Source: Pseudomonas sp. PSB18
GTDB lineage: Bacteria > Pseudomonadota > Gammaproteobacteria > Pseudomonadales > Pseudomonadaceae
Assembly: GCF_014596565.1 (NCBI RefSeq)
Contig: NZ_NOIN01000014.1
Span: 1-64,000, forward strand
Direction of reading: 5' to 3'
DNA length: 64,000 bases
Shown here: positions 9,001 through 15,534 of the stretch, in pieces
How positions within the stretch are numbered: position 1 is the stretch's first letter
Layout of the letters: each line of letters opens with the position of its first letter
Made by a program: the position numbers and the translations under genes
Notes under the pieces: generated by a model
Seen by the model: only the letters and a program-made list of their open reading frames with translations
Databases searched by the model: none
Told to the model about the DNA's origin: nothing

Positions 9001-11513
9001 TCTCTGCCCAGCAGGAGAGTGCCAGCAACAACGGCATTCGCAAAAGTTCGGTGACGCAGTTTGGTTCCAGCGTGGATGCCGGTCGCGACGTCATCGTGAA
9101 TGCCGGTCGGGATTTCAATGCCATCGCCAGCAAGATCGGCGCCGATCGCAATGTGGCACTCACCGCCACCGAAAACATGACAGTCTCCTCCGGCGCGGAT
9201 GAAACCCACTCTTACTACAAGACGAAGAAAGTCACGGCCCAGGAAGACCACGTCAAGCAGATCGGCAGCACGATCAGCGCGGGTGAAGACGTCACGATGA
9301 AGGCCGGAAAAGACCTGGCACTCATCTCAAGTCGCATCAGCGCCGGAGACGAAGCCTACCTGGTGGCCGGCGACAAACTTGAAGTGTTGGCGGCGCAGGA
9401 CTCCGACTACTCGCTGTATGACAAAAAGAAGAAAGGTAGTTTTGGCAGAAAGCAAACGCGGCATGACGAGGTCACCAAGGTCACGAATATAAGCAGTGAG
9501 ATCACCACCGGTGGGGATCTGACATTGGTAAGTGGGGGTGACCAGCGTTATCAAGCGGCCAAGCTGAATAGTGGCGCTGATCTGACGTTGGAAAGCGACG
9601 GTTCAATTACTTTCGAGGGCGTCAAGGATCTGGTCCAGGAAACCCATACAAAGAGTAATTCCAGCATGGCCTGGAACTCGATGAAGGGTAAAGGACACAC
9701 CGACGAAACCTTGCGCCAGAGTGAGTTGGTGGCTCAAGGGAACTTGGTCATCAAAGCCGTCGACGGCCTGAATATCGACATCAAACACGTCAATCAACAA
9801 ACCGTCAGCCAGACCATCGACGCCATGGTCAAGGCAGATCCGAAGTTGGCATGGCTCAAGGAAGCCGAACAGCGTGGGGACGTCGATTGGCGCCGCGTGG
9901 AAGAGATTCACCAGAGCTTCAAGTACTCGAACTCGGGGCTCGGTGTGGCTGCTCAGATGGTCTTGGCAATCGCACTGGCAGTGGTCACAGGCGGGGCAGG
10001 GGCTGGTTTGGTAGGGGCGACGGCAGGCACCTTCTCAGCTGGTTTCGCCAACGCTGTGCTGATTGCCGTGGAAACCCAAGCTGCCAACAGCGCCATCAGT
10101 AACAACGGCGACCTGGGCGCGGTTCTAAAAGACACCTTCAGCAGTGATAGCCTCAAGGGCTATGTGGTTTCAGGCATGCTGGGCGGCATCGGTAGCAGCA
10201 GCCTTGGTTATGATCCGACCAAGCTAGGGTTCGACCTGAATAGTGCAGGTCAAGTCATCCTCAAGACGGGTGCGGACACGTTGGTCCAGACTGCTATTCA
10301 AGGTGGCAGCCTGGGTGATAACTTCGTCAATAACCTGCTGGGGGCGGTTATCGATATTGGTGGTGCGGTTGCCGCCAATAAAGTTGGCAACCTGACTTTG
10401 GCTGAAGGCAGCCCGACCAAGATTGCTGCCCACGCACTTGTGGGTGGTTTGAAATCGATGGCCATGGGCGGCGACTTCAAGACCGGGGCCCTGGCCGGAG
10501 GCGCCAACGAAGCGCTCGTGGGCTATCTGGCAGAACTGGTACTGCCCGAAGGATACGATCCAAATCGCCCGGGAGCCGATCAGGCCAAAGCCAATCTGTC
10601 GGCGATGTCACAGCTACTGGGTGTACTCACGGCGGTCGTCTCAGGCAGCGACCCCAGCATTGCCGCGAACATCGCTGCTAATGCAACCCAGTACAACTAT
10701 CTGAGCCATTCCGACCTTGAGCGGGCGGGAAGCAAGCTACAAGGTTGTGGAAGTGACCGCTCATGCATAGACGATGCATATACCACCTACCACGAGTTGA
10801 GCGAGCGGCAGACCCAGGAGGCATTGGTTAGCTGTGCTCAGAACCCCGATAATTGCAAGCCAACTTCGAGCGTGGTTGCCGAAGCGCAAGCCAAGACGGA
10901 GCAGCTCCGTGATCAGATGGACTCTGCGTCGCCCGAAGCCCGTGAGGCCTATGAGCGGTTGATTGCGGAAAACTACGAGTTTCAAAATCTGCTGGCGGGA
11001 GTGACCACAGAGCACTCCGCCAAGGCGGTGACAGATGTTCTGATTTCAAAGTGGGGTATTAGTCCAGAATACGCTAGGGCTATTATTGATGGCACAGTGA
11101 CGCTTGCGATCGGGATGGGGGCAGGTCGTGGACGTAATAGCGGAGGAGGGAAAGGATCTCCAGAGCTTGTTGAAGGGGCTTATTCGCTTATAGGAGCTAA
11201 TCGCGCGATCATCGATCCACGCAAGCTAACAGATTATGCATTGAACCCAGATCATCCGGTCGGTGGTAACAAGGCTCGTGTTTTTGAATCTGTACTCGGA
11301 TTTACGAAGGATAATTCGGATTTACTAATGAAGCAGCTTCGGGAAGGTATAATGAGTAATACGCCAACTCCAGGGAAGGTAGATCAGTATGGGGCGCGCT
11401 TTACTGTAGATATTCCCGTCACAGGACCAGCTGGAAATGGTGTGGTTAGAAGTGGCTGGATTTATAAATCTGGCTCAAATGTCCCGGAATTAACAACTAT
11501 TTTTGTGAAGTAG
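3..11513 (+). CDS. cdiA: CdiA/FhaB-like two-partner-secretion exoprotein with C-terminal toxin (5' end outside window)
   Basis: The frame is open from the first bases, so the N-terminus, secretion signal and TPS domain lie upstream; 3836 residues are visible. Roughly the first 2100 are about one hundred degenerate 20-residue filamentous-haemagglutinin repeats of the form LDNxxGxLxSxxxLxL, which should fold as a long beta-helix. Residues about 2240-2830 are non-repetitive and rich in Y, P and Q. A second haemagglutinin region (about 2850-3200) carries AGxDVxLxAGxDL repeats. A DUF637-like glycine/alanine-rich segment (about 3300-3480) follows, then a cysteine-containing pretoxin stretch. The last 95 residues (from nt 11226, LTDYALNPDHPVGG) look like a DUF6883 domain. 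Such proteins are exported by a CdiB/TpsB barrel and deliver the tip into neighbouring cells. The tip is AT-richer than the rest. The CDI role is inferred from the tip plus the adjacent small gene; an adhesin role is also possible. Confidence 0.9.
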   Translation, partial: SLNNSGKSVIASRNLTANVAQTLNNQGGTLSAGQASTVKAGTLDNQNNGRVLSSNTLSVSADTLLNTQGTVSSNGNLTANIEQLNNNSGQLSSLGNVTVHVTSLDNVAGLVAVGQVLDINASGQVNNQNGRLSASKGVQLTAASLDNTAGRLLTDGALTASISAQLLNQAGLLSSAGLLSVNAGNLDNRQGSLYAQQGLDVRLSGQLLNAQGSLKSDATGSVKAAGMNNDVGQISSVGALNVDSTANLSNLGGSVISSDRLVLNAGQVNNANGRIASAKALNATVTGLDQRNGQLFSNTSVSLDLSHGQLNNQGGLINAPGSLLLKNLGAVNNRDGEISSDAAFSLIATSLDNSAGSIISQQSLNLVVAQVLNNAKGLVSAKGLELHAASLDNSAGNLSSDADLSMSVDGTLINLSGQMSSAGLTRLNAMALDNGNGQILGDKALSITLGGALDNRKGVLGSAEAVDITAASLNNSNGGQLISDGTLTARIRGLLDNQNLGEVAAKGAVDLQAAALDNRGARIRADKALQLTVDQLDNRNSGVITGKISLNVEGSHLDNSGGLLTSVGPLTLKVGEVQNGLGRISSQSDLTAVIGALQQQGGELIAQGNLSLTGNTLDNRNGGLVGTTKALDLHVGQIDNRAGEISGALGLKVGGQRLDNSDGGKLIAGTDLELKVAQLINQNSGLIHAQGSMMLRGDTLDNTGGALNSLNGLVITLDNALLNGEGLINSEGELTVNAGTIDNTAGGLSSAAALSIVSNGGLINQDGSISTDAALTLKSTQLDNSLNGLVSGKTAAQVTTGAFDNSQGGRLTSGGTLTVTAAKVNNAAGRIASSQALTASVTGLDQQQGELFSNTNLSLDMNQGQLNNQGGLINASGTLLLSNLKDVNNQNGEISSRQAFTLAARYLDNGGGKLLSNQGLVLKTAQPLNNARGVISAASLDSRSASLDNSDGLISSLGQLDLTVDSTVDNQRGSVVADGALLLAADRLDNRAGSIAGKAGLQATVGTMDNRQGTLVSADALKLEAASLDNRQAGLVGATKALEIDVDHLDNRGGELSGNGDVTLLSQNLDNSDRGQVLAGQALKLTVDTLLNRSKGLLSAKTELRLDGGSLDNSGGYLVSQQNQRMTLSRDLVNNQGQLSSEGALSVNVANLTNTGGSLSSAGDLTVNSQGRLDNLGGELVTDNALLLTSTALDNRQQGNISGKGAVSVTTGAFNNSQDGRLNSGSTLNLKAAQVTNQDGGRIGSQDALTASVAGLDQQGGKLFSNTSLSLDMNNGQLNNQNGLINAPGTLLLKNLSGVDNRGGEISSGQAFTLAAQNLDNDNGRVLSSQGLTLRIAQALNNVRGMIGAATLDAQAQSLNNNGGTFTSRGNLDLTIDNQLDNQAQGLISAAQLLTLNSGDLNNQGGSLLAGGALVLNAMALNNSVNGLINAQGDLTLTADSLDSSAGGEVSAKGDVNLTLSALTQEGGRLLGEKAVTLNLGGSDLNNRNGLITTKGPLTLNGLRNLNNQGGEISSSESFGLRGQTLDNSGGKLISSQNLSLDGTALVNQNGLISGWQGLLVNGASLDNRNNGTLSSRNGNLNLSLLGNLLNSNGGALVSQGSLGVLAVSVDNSQQGILSSAGAQNLNLSGALDNGQGGLIDSGAGLTIKTTTMNNAGGSVNAQQTLTLNTSDLNNSLGGLIGNAAVNLNLNGVLDNSGAKLASGGPLSVQGATTINNQGGQIASQGLLTLLTAGLDNRNRGTVAANDQLTLTATGTVQNDADGLIYSQNGGVQIDAASLTNGKGTVQSQGAITLTVTNDIDNQSGRLQAKAGDLMVVARNLDNRGGVLASLQGLLTTQLSGVLKNGYDLNNNRLGGITQAQRLNLIALGGLDNYGGRISAQTGDAIVSARNFDNRNGGLYAKGKVSVTANDFDNSGDNHGQIAGSQIDLNLTGALNNRLGIIESDSTLAIRAASVDNQTGQLRALGTGGKTDFQIGGLFDNRNGKVETANSDLILNAASFQNLGGSLLHVGSGTFDISTANITNAGGSLVTRGGLTLTADNWTNSSVIQAGRLTVNVNNLTQTSTGQLLASTSLVGNGGNWTNDGLIASDGSISLALGGSYGGNGRLSSLGGIDLSAAQLNLNASSSIAGGDDSTVRVSGQLANAGRLTSDDDLTVEAGSLVNYGTLGSALNLVLKTPSLLNDRGLIFSGADMTLKAAEVTNRNGNLYGLGDVVIGGYGAAARAADVRNIAGAMESGGTFTINADVFQNRTEGDVASGGRKLLSGFIANICNDCRGDYYTFTVALREVFESIDNDTSASAFLTAGKNLIFQGGTFLNSKSTVSAAGNINITADSFQNIGSQNGKIERTRTYQVAGMSDGGTDRFFTNVLTPYNQRNNPDFPYVYYLDLDGGIHKAIPTSAHVREGGREGETYEVVSLKDSQTGQVVSARLGYNIVLPGLKYGFETSTPSRYDPNNLAEAPDLSPYKLLSDIEVATDSSGAASMAGSRNAVVQAGGSVSITATQDLQNSVIHQDYGISGGTNKIADTKATGVATTVVRLNRQLPPDLSQQQVNPLSLPGFSLPTGQNGLFRLSGQNGSAQQVAQVNSGPQNWSMGSASVDTGRAPQGLPDTQSRSVQIAGVTPVVSDSQQLTPINRQTVIGHINPSALDASPPIEGSGHSIPMPARGTGSNTATHMWPVRSDDSGLIRPIGSVPVAGNPVVATSVTGQQLSRVKGLPDNAFKTNPQKYLIETNPVLTELKQFMSSDYLLSNLGYNPDESQKRLGDGLYEQRLIQQAVVARTGQRYIDGQTSDEGLFKYLMNNAIASKDALNLSVGVSLTSEQVAALTHDIVWLEEHEVNGEKVLVPVLYLAQANNRLAPTGALIAGQDVTLIAGRDLINAGTLRATDNLSALAGQNLANSGLIEAGNRLNLLAGNNIINGAGGIISGRDVSLKATLGDVINERTVTTENDSRRQDYMDNAARIEAANDLDIGAGQDFKNIGSVMVSGRDTRIDAGRDVSIVSAQQESASNNGIRKSSVTQFGSSVDAGRDVIVNAGRDFNAIASKIGADRNVALTATENMTVSSGADETHSYYKTKKVTAQEDHVKQIGSTISAGEDVTMKAGKDLALISSRISAGDEAYLVAGDKLEVLAAQDSDYSLYDKKKKGSFGRKQTRHDEVTKVTNISSEITTGGDLTLVSGGDQRYQAAKLNSGADLTLESDGSITFEGVKDLVQETHTKSNSSMAWNSMKGKGHTDETLRQSELVAQGNLVIKAVDGLNIDIKHVNQQTVSQTIDAMVKADPKLAWLKEAEQRGDVDWRRVEEIHQSFKYSNSGLGVAAQMVLAIALAVVTGGAGAGLVGATAGTFSAGFANAVLIAVETQAANSAISNNGDLGAVLKDTFSSDSLKGYVVSGMLGGIGSSSLGYDPTKLGFDLNSAGQVILKTGADTLVQTAIQGGSLGDNFVNNLLGAVIDIGGAVAANKVGNLTLAEGSPTKIAAHALVGGLKSMAMGGDFKTGALAGGANEALVGYLAELVLPEGYDPNRPGADQAKANLSAMSQLLGVLTAVVSGSDPSIAANIAANATQYNYLSHSDLERAGSKLQGCGSDRSCIDDAYTTYHELSERQTQEALVSCAQNPDNCKPTSSVVAEAQAKTEQLRDQMDSASPEAREAYERLIAENYEFQNLLAGVTTEHSAKAVTDVLISKWGISPEYARAIIDGTVTLAIGMGAGRGRNSGGGKGSPELVEGAYSLIGANRAIIDPRKLTDYALNPDHPVGGNKARVFESVLGFTKDNSDLLMKQLREGIMSNTPTPGKVDQYGARFTVDIPVTGPAGNGVVRSGWIYKSGSNVPELTTIFVK
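11226..11510 (+). other. DUF6883-type toxin tip of the exoprotein
   Basis: This sub-region encodes the final 95 residues of the exoprotein. The opening LTDYALNPDHPVGGNKARVF resembles DUF6883, a family I recall as the C-terminus of polymorphic toxins paired with small DUF4926 proteins. Its activity is not evident from the sequence. Codon use becomes visibly AT-richer from about nt 11030 to 11740 (ATT, AAT, TTA, GAT codons), which fits exchange of the toxin/immunity cassette by recombination. The family call is by memory of the motif, not by a search. Confidence 0.65.
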
Positions 11514-11518
11514 TCTAT

Positions 11519-11716
11519 ATGTCTTTTGAGATTAATACATTAGTGCGCCTGCTAGAGGATATTCCTTCGGAAGGAATTTGTAGTGGTGATCTTGGAGTAA
11601 TAGTTGCCGTGTACTCAGAGCCAGAGGAAGCTTATGAGATTGAGTTTTGTGATAAAGATGGTGTTGCCGTTGCGCAGGTGCCTCTAACACCATTGCAGTT
11701 TAAGGTTTGTAAGTAA
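11519..11716 (+). CDS. cdiI: DUF4926-like protein, candidate immunity protein for the upstream toxin tip
   Basis: A 65-residue acidic protein starting 5 bp after the exoprotein stop. The layout NTLVRLLEDIPSEGICSGDLGVIVAVY...YEIEFCDKDG matches the small beta-barrel DUF4926 pattern (a G-D-x-G-x-V core and YEVEF-type strands). Proteins of this kind sit directly behind DUF6883 or similar toxin tips, and the expected role is to bind and neutralise the cognate tip in the cytoplasm. It shares the AT-rich composition of the tip, suggesting the two moved together. There is no good Shine-Dalgarno sequence, so translation may be coupled to the toxin gene. The immunity function is inferred from position and family. 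Confidence 0.7.
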   Translation: MSFEINTLVRLLEDIPSEGICSGDLGVIVAVYSEPEEAYEIEFCDKDGVAVAQVPLTPLQFKVCK

Positions 11717-11744
11717 CTATTGTTTCGTATTTTAAGGACAGAAC

Positions 11745-12173
11745 ATGCTGCCCAAAGCCATCACGACAGGCCTTCTATTGGCATTGGTCGGTTGTACCAA
11801 TGTCACAGTCGAGCCAGTCGCTTCTCAATACAAAATCTCGCAGCTCTGTATCGAAGAAAACCCGAAAGTGGTGACGAATGACTTCGTGGATGGCTTGCAA
11901 ACACTACTGCACCAGCACGGCGTCGAAAGTCGGCTTTACACGGCGCGCGTTCCAAGTAGTTGTGAGTACCGCCTTACTTACACCGCCATTCGTTCTTGGG
12001 ACATTTCCCCGTACTTGTCCGATGCTAGCGTCCGGCTCTTCAAGGGCGATCAGCAGATAGGTTTTGGGCAATACCATCTGGTGGGCGAGGGCGGTTTTGA
12101 TCCGTCTAAGATAGCCTCAGTCGAGCAGAAAATGGCGCCTGTGATTAATCAGTTGCTAGGGCAAAATAAATGA
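11745..12173 (+). CDS. Sbal_3080-like lipoprotein
   Basis: 142 residues with a short signal peptide ending in a lipobox (LALVGC, Cys about residue 17), so a lipid-anchored envelope protein is expected. The mature part contains a second pair of cysteines (SQLCIEEN and PSSCEYRLTY) likely to form a disulfide, and a strand pattern ending DASVRLFKGDQQIGFGQYHL. It resembles the family often named Sbal_3080 lipoprotein; the function is unknown. The start is preceded by AAGGACAGAAC, a good ribosome site. Its stop overlaps the start of the next lipoprotein gene as ATGA, so the two are translationally coupled. Normal base composition resumes here after the AT-rich toxin/immunity cassette. Confidence 0.75.
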   Translation: MLPKAITTGLLLALVGCTNVTVEPVASQYKISQLCIEENPKVVTNDFVDGLQTLLHQHGVESRLYTARVPSSCEYRLTYTAIRSWDISPYLSDASVRLFKGDQQIGFGQYHLVGEGGFDPSKIASVEQKMAPVINQLLGQNK

Positions 12174-12601
12174 GTTCAATATTAAAAAGTATACCGGTCC
12201 TATTGTTCGTGCTGTTCTTGGCCGGCTGTGCTCACACCAGTTCCAGTCAGCCATATTTCGAGCCACCGCCGTTACCACAGGGCAAGGCGTTGGTCTACAT
12301 GATGCGGACTCAGGTCCTTCAAGGCAGTTTTTATGACAGCGTGTTCAGCATCAATGACAGTGCGGTTGTGGGGCTCAATAACAAGACCTATTCCTGGGTG
12401 CAGGTGAGTCCGGGTCTGCATAAGGTATCAGCTGGGCCACGTCCGCACCCCAATAACGTATTTCTGAACCTGCCGGTCGAACCGGGTAAAGAATACTTCG
12501 TTGAATATACACAGGAGTATGCAGTCGAAATGGTCCGGATACGGAACGCCGAGGAAGGGAAAGCCATGGTGATGGGATACTCGTATATACCGGTCAAGTA
12601 G
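12170..12601 (+). CDS. DUF2846-like lipoprotein
   Basis: 143 residues; the signal peptide ends in the lipobox FLAGC (Cys about residue 20). The mature domain (GKALVYMMRTQ..., YSVFSINDSAV, YSWVQVSPGLHKV, VEPGKEYFVEY) matches the DUF2846 pattern, a beta-rich domain of unknown function common in Gammaproteobacteria. The ATGA overlap with the preceding lipoprotein gene indicates a two-gene operon. A short GC-rich hairpin follows the stop. No enzymatic motif is visible. Confidence 0.8.
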   Translation: MSSILKSIPVLLFVLFLAGCAHTSSSQPYFEPPPLPQGKALVYMMRTQVLQGSFYDSVFSINDSAVVGLNNKTYSWVQVSPGLHKVSAGPRPHPNNVFLNLPVEPGKEYFVEYTQEYAVEMVRIRNAEEGKAMVMGYSYIPVK

Positions 12602-12636
12602 GAGGCTTCCTCAAATAGCATGAGTGCAAGCTAAGC

Positions 12637-12659
12637 GGGCGACCTTGGGTCGCCCATTT
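12637..12659 (+). terminator. hairpin terminator candidate after the lipoprotein pair
   Basis: GGGCGACC and GGTCGCCC form an 8-bp stem with a 3-nt loop, followed by ATTTG. The T-run is short, so termination may be weak. It lies between convergent genes and could serve both. Confidence 0.55.
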
Positions 12660-12662
12660 GCA

Positions 12663-12935
12663 TTATTCGGCAACCTGCTCCCGCAACCGCCTCCCAATCA
12701 CAACCATCACATCACACCCATCGCGTAATGCAATCGTCAGCATTTTGCAAAAATCAGAAAGCACCACCGTATCCGAGCCGATATCGGAACGAAACGCAAT
12801 ATTCTCCAACACCTGAGTCACGGTGCGAACACGGTAGTCGGCAGTTTCGAGGAGGACATCAAGCGGCGCTTCGGTGTCGATGAGCAGGGTTGCCGGCGTG
12901 CAGTCGACGCCGGTGATGGGCATGTATCTGGTCAT
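12663..12935 (-). CDS. small Pseudomonas protein of unknown function (DUF3077/DUF6124-like layout)
   Basis: 90 residues. The sequence (PLDVLLETADYRVRTVTQVL ... DFCKMLTIALRDGCDVMVVI) is helical and resembles small Pseudomonas proteins grouped as DUF3077 or DUF6124, whose pattern is an A/L-rich helix, a short linker and a closing helix containing LxDG. No function is known to me. The start has GAGG 8 nt upstream. The untranslated region ahead of it contains a stem-loop (12975-13004) and then a REP cluster. The family link is by resemblance only. Confidence 0.6.
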   Translation of the reverse strand: MTRYMPITGVDCTPATLLIDTEAPLDVLLETADYRVRTVTQVLENIAFRSDIGSDTVVLSDFCKMLTIALRDGCDVMVVIGRRLREQVAE

Positions 12936-12974
12936 ATAAGAGCCTCAGTGAATAGATGACTCTCTGTAGTTCGG

Positions 12975-13004
12975 GTCGCCAAACCTGGCCGCCATTTGGG
13001 CGAC
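12975..13004 (-). promoter_or_regulatory. stem-loop in the 5' leader of the small gene
   Basis: GTCGCCAAA (12975-12983) and TTTGGGCGAC (12995-13004) pair over 9 bp with one bulged G, closing an 11-nt loop. It lies 40-70 nt upstream of the start of the small minus-strand gene, so it would be in its 5' UTR. It may be a cis-regulatory RNA element or a terminator for something upstream; neither is proven. Confidence 0.4.
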
Positions 13005-13143
13005 GAGAAAAATATAGACCTCCCCGCCAAACCACTACAAGCCACCACTTTCCCACCTTCACGTAGGAATCCGCCCCGATTGCCGTTGATGTCGATCGAG
13101 GTTGCGTAGGCCTCGGCAAAGCACACGACTGCTGCGCAGCCGA

Positions 13144-13306
13144 GCGGGAGCGAGCTCCCTCGCCACAGGGGGAGCAGCTGTCTTGCATGGGTGTTGGATG
13201 TGCTGCCGTCATCGCGAGCAGGCTCGCTCCCATAGGGATTGGCGTCATAGCCGATGTAGTGATCAGCCCACGACCAGGGTGGGAGCGAGCCTGCTCGCGA
13301 TAGCGG
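13144..13306. repeat. REP cluster (three units)
   Basis: Units at about 13144-13170 (degenerate), 13206-13235 (reverse) and 13278-13306 (forward) share the GGGAGCGAGC...GCTCGCG palindrome seen elsewhere in the window. The first two form an inverted doublet (REPIN-like); the third is a singlet. Confidence 0.85.
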
Positions 13307-13478
13307 TATCCCAGCAGCTTCGGGCTCGCCCACGCGGTTTGTGATCTATAGTTTCCAGCGAACCCATCGGCAATCTGCCTCGCACGGACGCCGCAAGAGA
13401 TTCCTGGCATCTCCTTGAGCCCAAGCCCCAGCGGGTGCCCGCTAACCTGAAGTGCTGATACAACGCAGGGAGCACAGC

Positions 13479-15368
13479 ATGCAGTTTCAACGGCCCCATG
13501 GATTGAGGTTGGTCACCGGTATCAACCCGTCAACGGACGCCGCCTCGGGGGGCGTGGGGCGGGGGCTTCGACGTGGGCTGGCTCATGTCAAGGAAGCCTA
13601 CGTCTTGTTTCCGCTGCTCGCCGTCATGCTATTGCTGGCGATCTGGATGACAACGTTCTACCTCATCAACAGCGAGCTGGCGCGTGCCCGGTACAACGCC
13701 GCCACGGTCAGCCAGGAAATCAGCGCCACCTACGAAGCGCAGATGTTGAGGGCGGTTCACGAGATCGATCAGACCCTCAAGCTCGTCAAGTACACCTACG
13801 AGGCCGAGGGCAAGCGCAATCCGTTGCCCCGGCTCAAGGAGCGGGCGTTGTTGCCGCCGGCCCTGTTGTTTGACGTGAGTGTGGTCAATGCCGACGCAAA
13901 GCTCGTGGCCAGCACCCGGGCCAACGAAACGGGGCCGGTCAGCGACCCGGATGAGCTGCGAATCCTGCGCAACAATGACACGTTGCTGATCAGCCACCCC
14001 TGGAAAGACCCTTCGACGGATGAGTGGCGGCTGCGTTTCAGTCGCCGCCTCGACGCGCCGGATGGCTCATTCTCGGGCGTCGCCAGAGTCGAGGTCGATG
14101 CAGCCTACTTCGCCAGCAGCTATGACACCTCGAAACTCGGTGAGCGAGGTGTGCTCGGGCTGTTGGGCACCGATGGCGTCTTTCGGGTGCGGCGCACCGG
14201 GGAGTCGATCCAGGCCGGCGATGCGGTCGATTATGGGGCGCTGGTGCCGGACAGCGAGGACACCGAGGCGCAGCTGTTGACCAACGGTTGGGACGGGGTG
14301 CGGCGCTACACCAGTGCCCGTCAGCTCTATGACCTTCCCTTGGCGGTGATCGTCGGGTTATCCGAAGAGGAACAATTGGCCGCCGTGACCGAGCTGGCCC
14401 ACACCTATCAGTGGCGGGCCGCTGGAGGCAGTCTGTTGTTGGTGGTTCTGGTCGTCTTGCTCAGCCGGACGAGCTGGCAGCTTGCACAAAGCCGTTTGCG
14501 CACCGCCGAAGCCCAGACCCAACTCGTCGCCGTTGCGCGTCAGGCCGGCATGGCCGAGATCGCCACCAACGTCCTGCACAATGTGGGGAACGTGCTCAAC
14601 AGCGTGAATGTCTCCGCCGAGGTCCTGACGCAGAAGCTGCGCACCAGCAAAGCCTTGGGGTTGAGCAAAGCGATGCAGTTGATGAACCAGCATGCCACCG
14701 ATCTGGGCCATTTCCTCGTTGAGGACGAGAAAGGCAAGTTGCTGCCGGGGTATCTGAATCAGGTGACGGAAGCGTTGGCTGTCGAACAAAAAAGCATGTC
14801 CGATGAATTGGAGCAATTGGCCAAGAGCATCGATCACATCAAGGAAGTCGTCGCGGCCCAGCAGTCTTACTCGGGCGTATCCAGCCTCTGTGAGAGCGTC
14901 CAGGTCGAGCAATTGCTGGAGGACGCCTTGCGCATGAATGCCGGCATCATCACTGCTCGTCGGGTCACGGTGCTGAAGGAGTATTCGGCAATGCCCGCGG
15001 TGCAACTGGACAAGCATCGGGTGCTGATGATCATGGTCAACCTGATCAAGAATGCCAGCGGGGCGATGGTCAACATGTCGGATCGGCAGCCATTGATCAC
15101 CCTCCACGCCGAGCTGACGCCGGAGCACAAGCTGATCATCCGGGTGGTCGACAATGGGGAAGGCATCGCCGAGGAGAACCTGACGCGAATTTTCGCCCAT
15201 GGCTTCACCACTCGCAAAGAGGGCCATGGTTTCGGTTTGCACAGCTGTGTCCTGGCAGCGATGGAAATGGGCGGTGTGCTGAAGGCCCATAGCCACGGGC
15301 CGGGGCAGGGTGCCACGTTCACCCTGGAGTTGCCCATTACCGCCTTGAGCCCGGCAACCGTTGCATGA
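13479..15368 (+). CDS. membrane-bound sensor histidine kinase with periplasmic double-PDC sensor
   Basis: 629 residues. The start at 13479 is chosen because AGGGAG lies 6 nt upstream and because its paralogue at 17247-19619 has the identical GGGAGCACAGC before ATG. TM1 is about residues 42-63, a periplasmic Cache/PDC-like sensor about 64-313, TM2 about 315-332, then a short linker. The kinase core has an H-box VLHNVGN with His367, an N-box NLIKNAS (about 518), G1 DNGEGI (about 558) and G2 GHGFGLHS (about 582). It should autophosphorylate in response to an extracellular ligand. No response regulator is adjacent, so it is an orphan kinase. Its first about 340 residues are nearly the same as those of the GGDEF-EAL protein downstream, whereas the output domains are unrelated. 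The ligand is unknown; the porin and periplasmic protein between the two are candidates for its source. Confidence 0.88.
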   Translation: MQFQRPHGLRLVTGINPSTDAASGGVGRGLRRGLAHVKEAYVLFPLLAVMLLLAIWMTTFYLINSELARARYNAATVSQEISATYEAQMLRAVHEIDQTLKLVKYTYEAEGKRNPLPRLKERALLPPALLFDVSVVNADAKLVASTRANETGPVSDPDELRILRNNDTLLISHPWKDPSTDEWRLRFSRRLDAPDGSFSGVARVEVDAAYFASSYDTSKLGERGVLGLLGTDGVFRVRRTGESIQAGDAVDYGALVPDSEDTEAQLLTNGWDGVRRYTSARQLYDLPLAVIVGLSEEEQLAAVTELAHTYQWRAAGGSLLLVVLVVLLSRTSWQLAQSRLRTAEAQTQLVAVARQAGMAEIATNVLHNVGNVLNSVNVSAEVLTQKLRTSKALGLSKAMQLMNQHATDLGHFLVEDEKGKLLPGYLNQVTEALAVEQKSMSDELEQLAKSIDHIKEVVAAQQSYSGVSSLCESVQVEQLLEDALRMNAGIITARRVTVLKEYSAMPAVQLDKHRVLMIMVNLIKNASGAMVNMSDRQPLITLHAELTPEHKLIIRVVDNGEGIAEENLTRIFAHGFTTRKEGHGFGLHSCVLAAMEMGGVLKAHSHGPGQGATFTLELPITALSPATVA

Positions 15369-15534
15369 TCCGGGCACGTAGAATTTTGTCGTCTACAATT
15401 CGGTCATGGTATTGAGCCGACGTCATAAGGACTGGAACGAATGGTGGCAATTCCTTCAGGCAATCTCGAACAGGGTCCCGGCGCAATAGTCTGCCTGGAT
15501 GGGTGGGTTCTCCTGTCGAGGCCGCACTGACTCC

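Larger units (their letters stand above)
12936..13478. other. 543-bp intergenic region with a leader hairpin and REP elements
   Basis: No convincing gene. Next to the small minus-strand gene there is about 140 bp that can form a hairpin (12975-13004). The rest holds three REP units. Two overlapping minus-strand ORFs run through this block (12859-13410 and 12932-13333), but their sequence is translated REP palindrome plus leader, so they are not called. Confidence 0.6.

Noticed and set aside
12859..13410. Two overlapping minus-strand ORFs in the intergenic region before the kinase
   Set aside because: Much of their translation is REP palindrome (REQARSH, GASLLAM-type strings) and an untranslated leader; no ribosome site.
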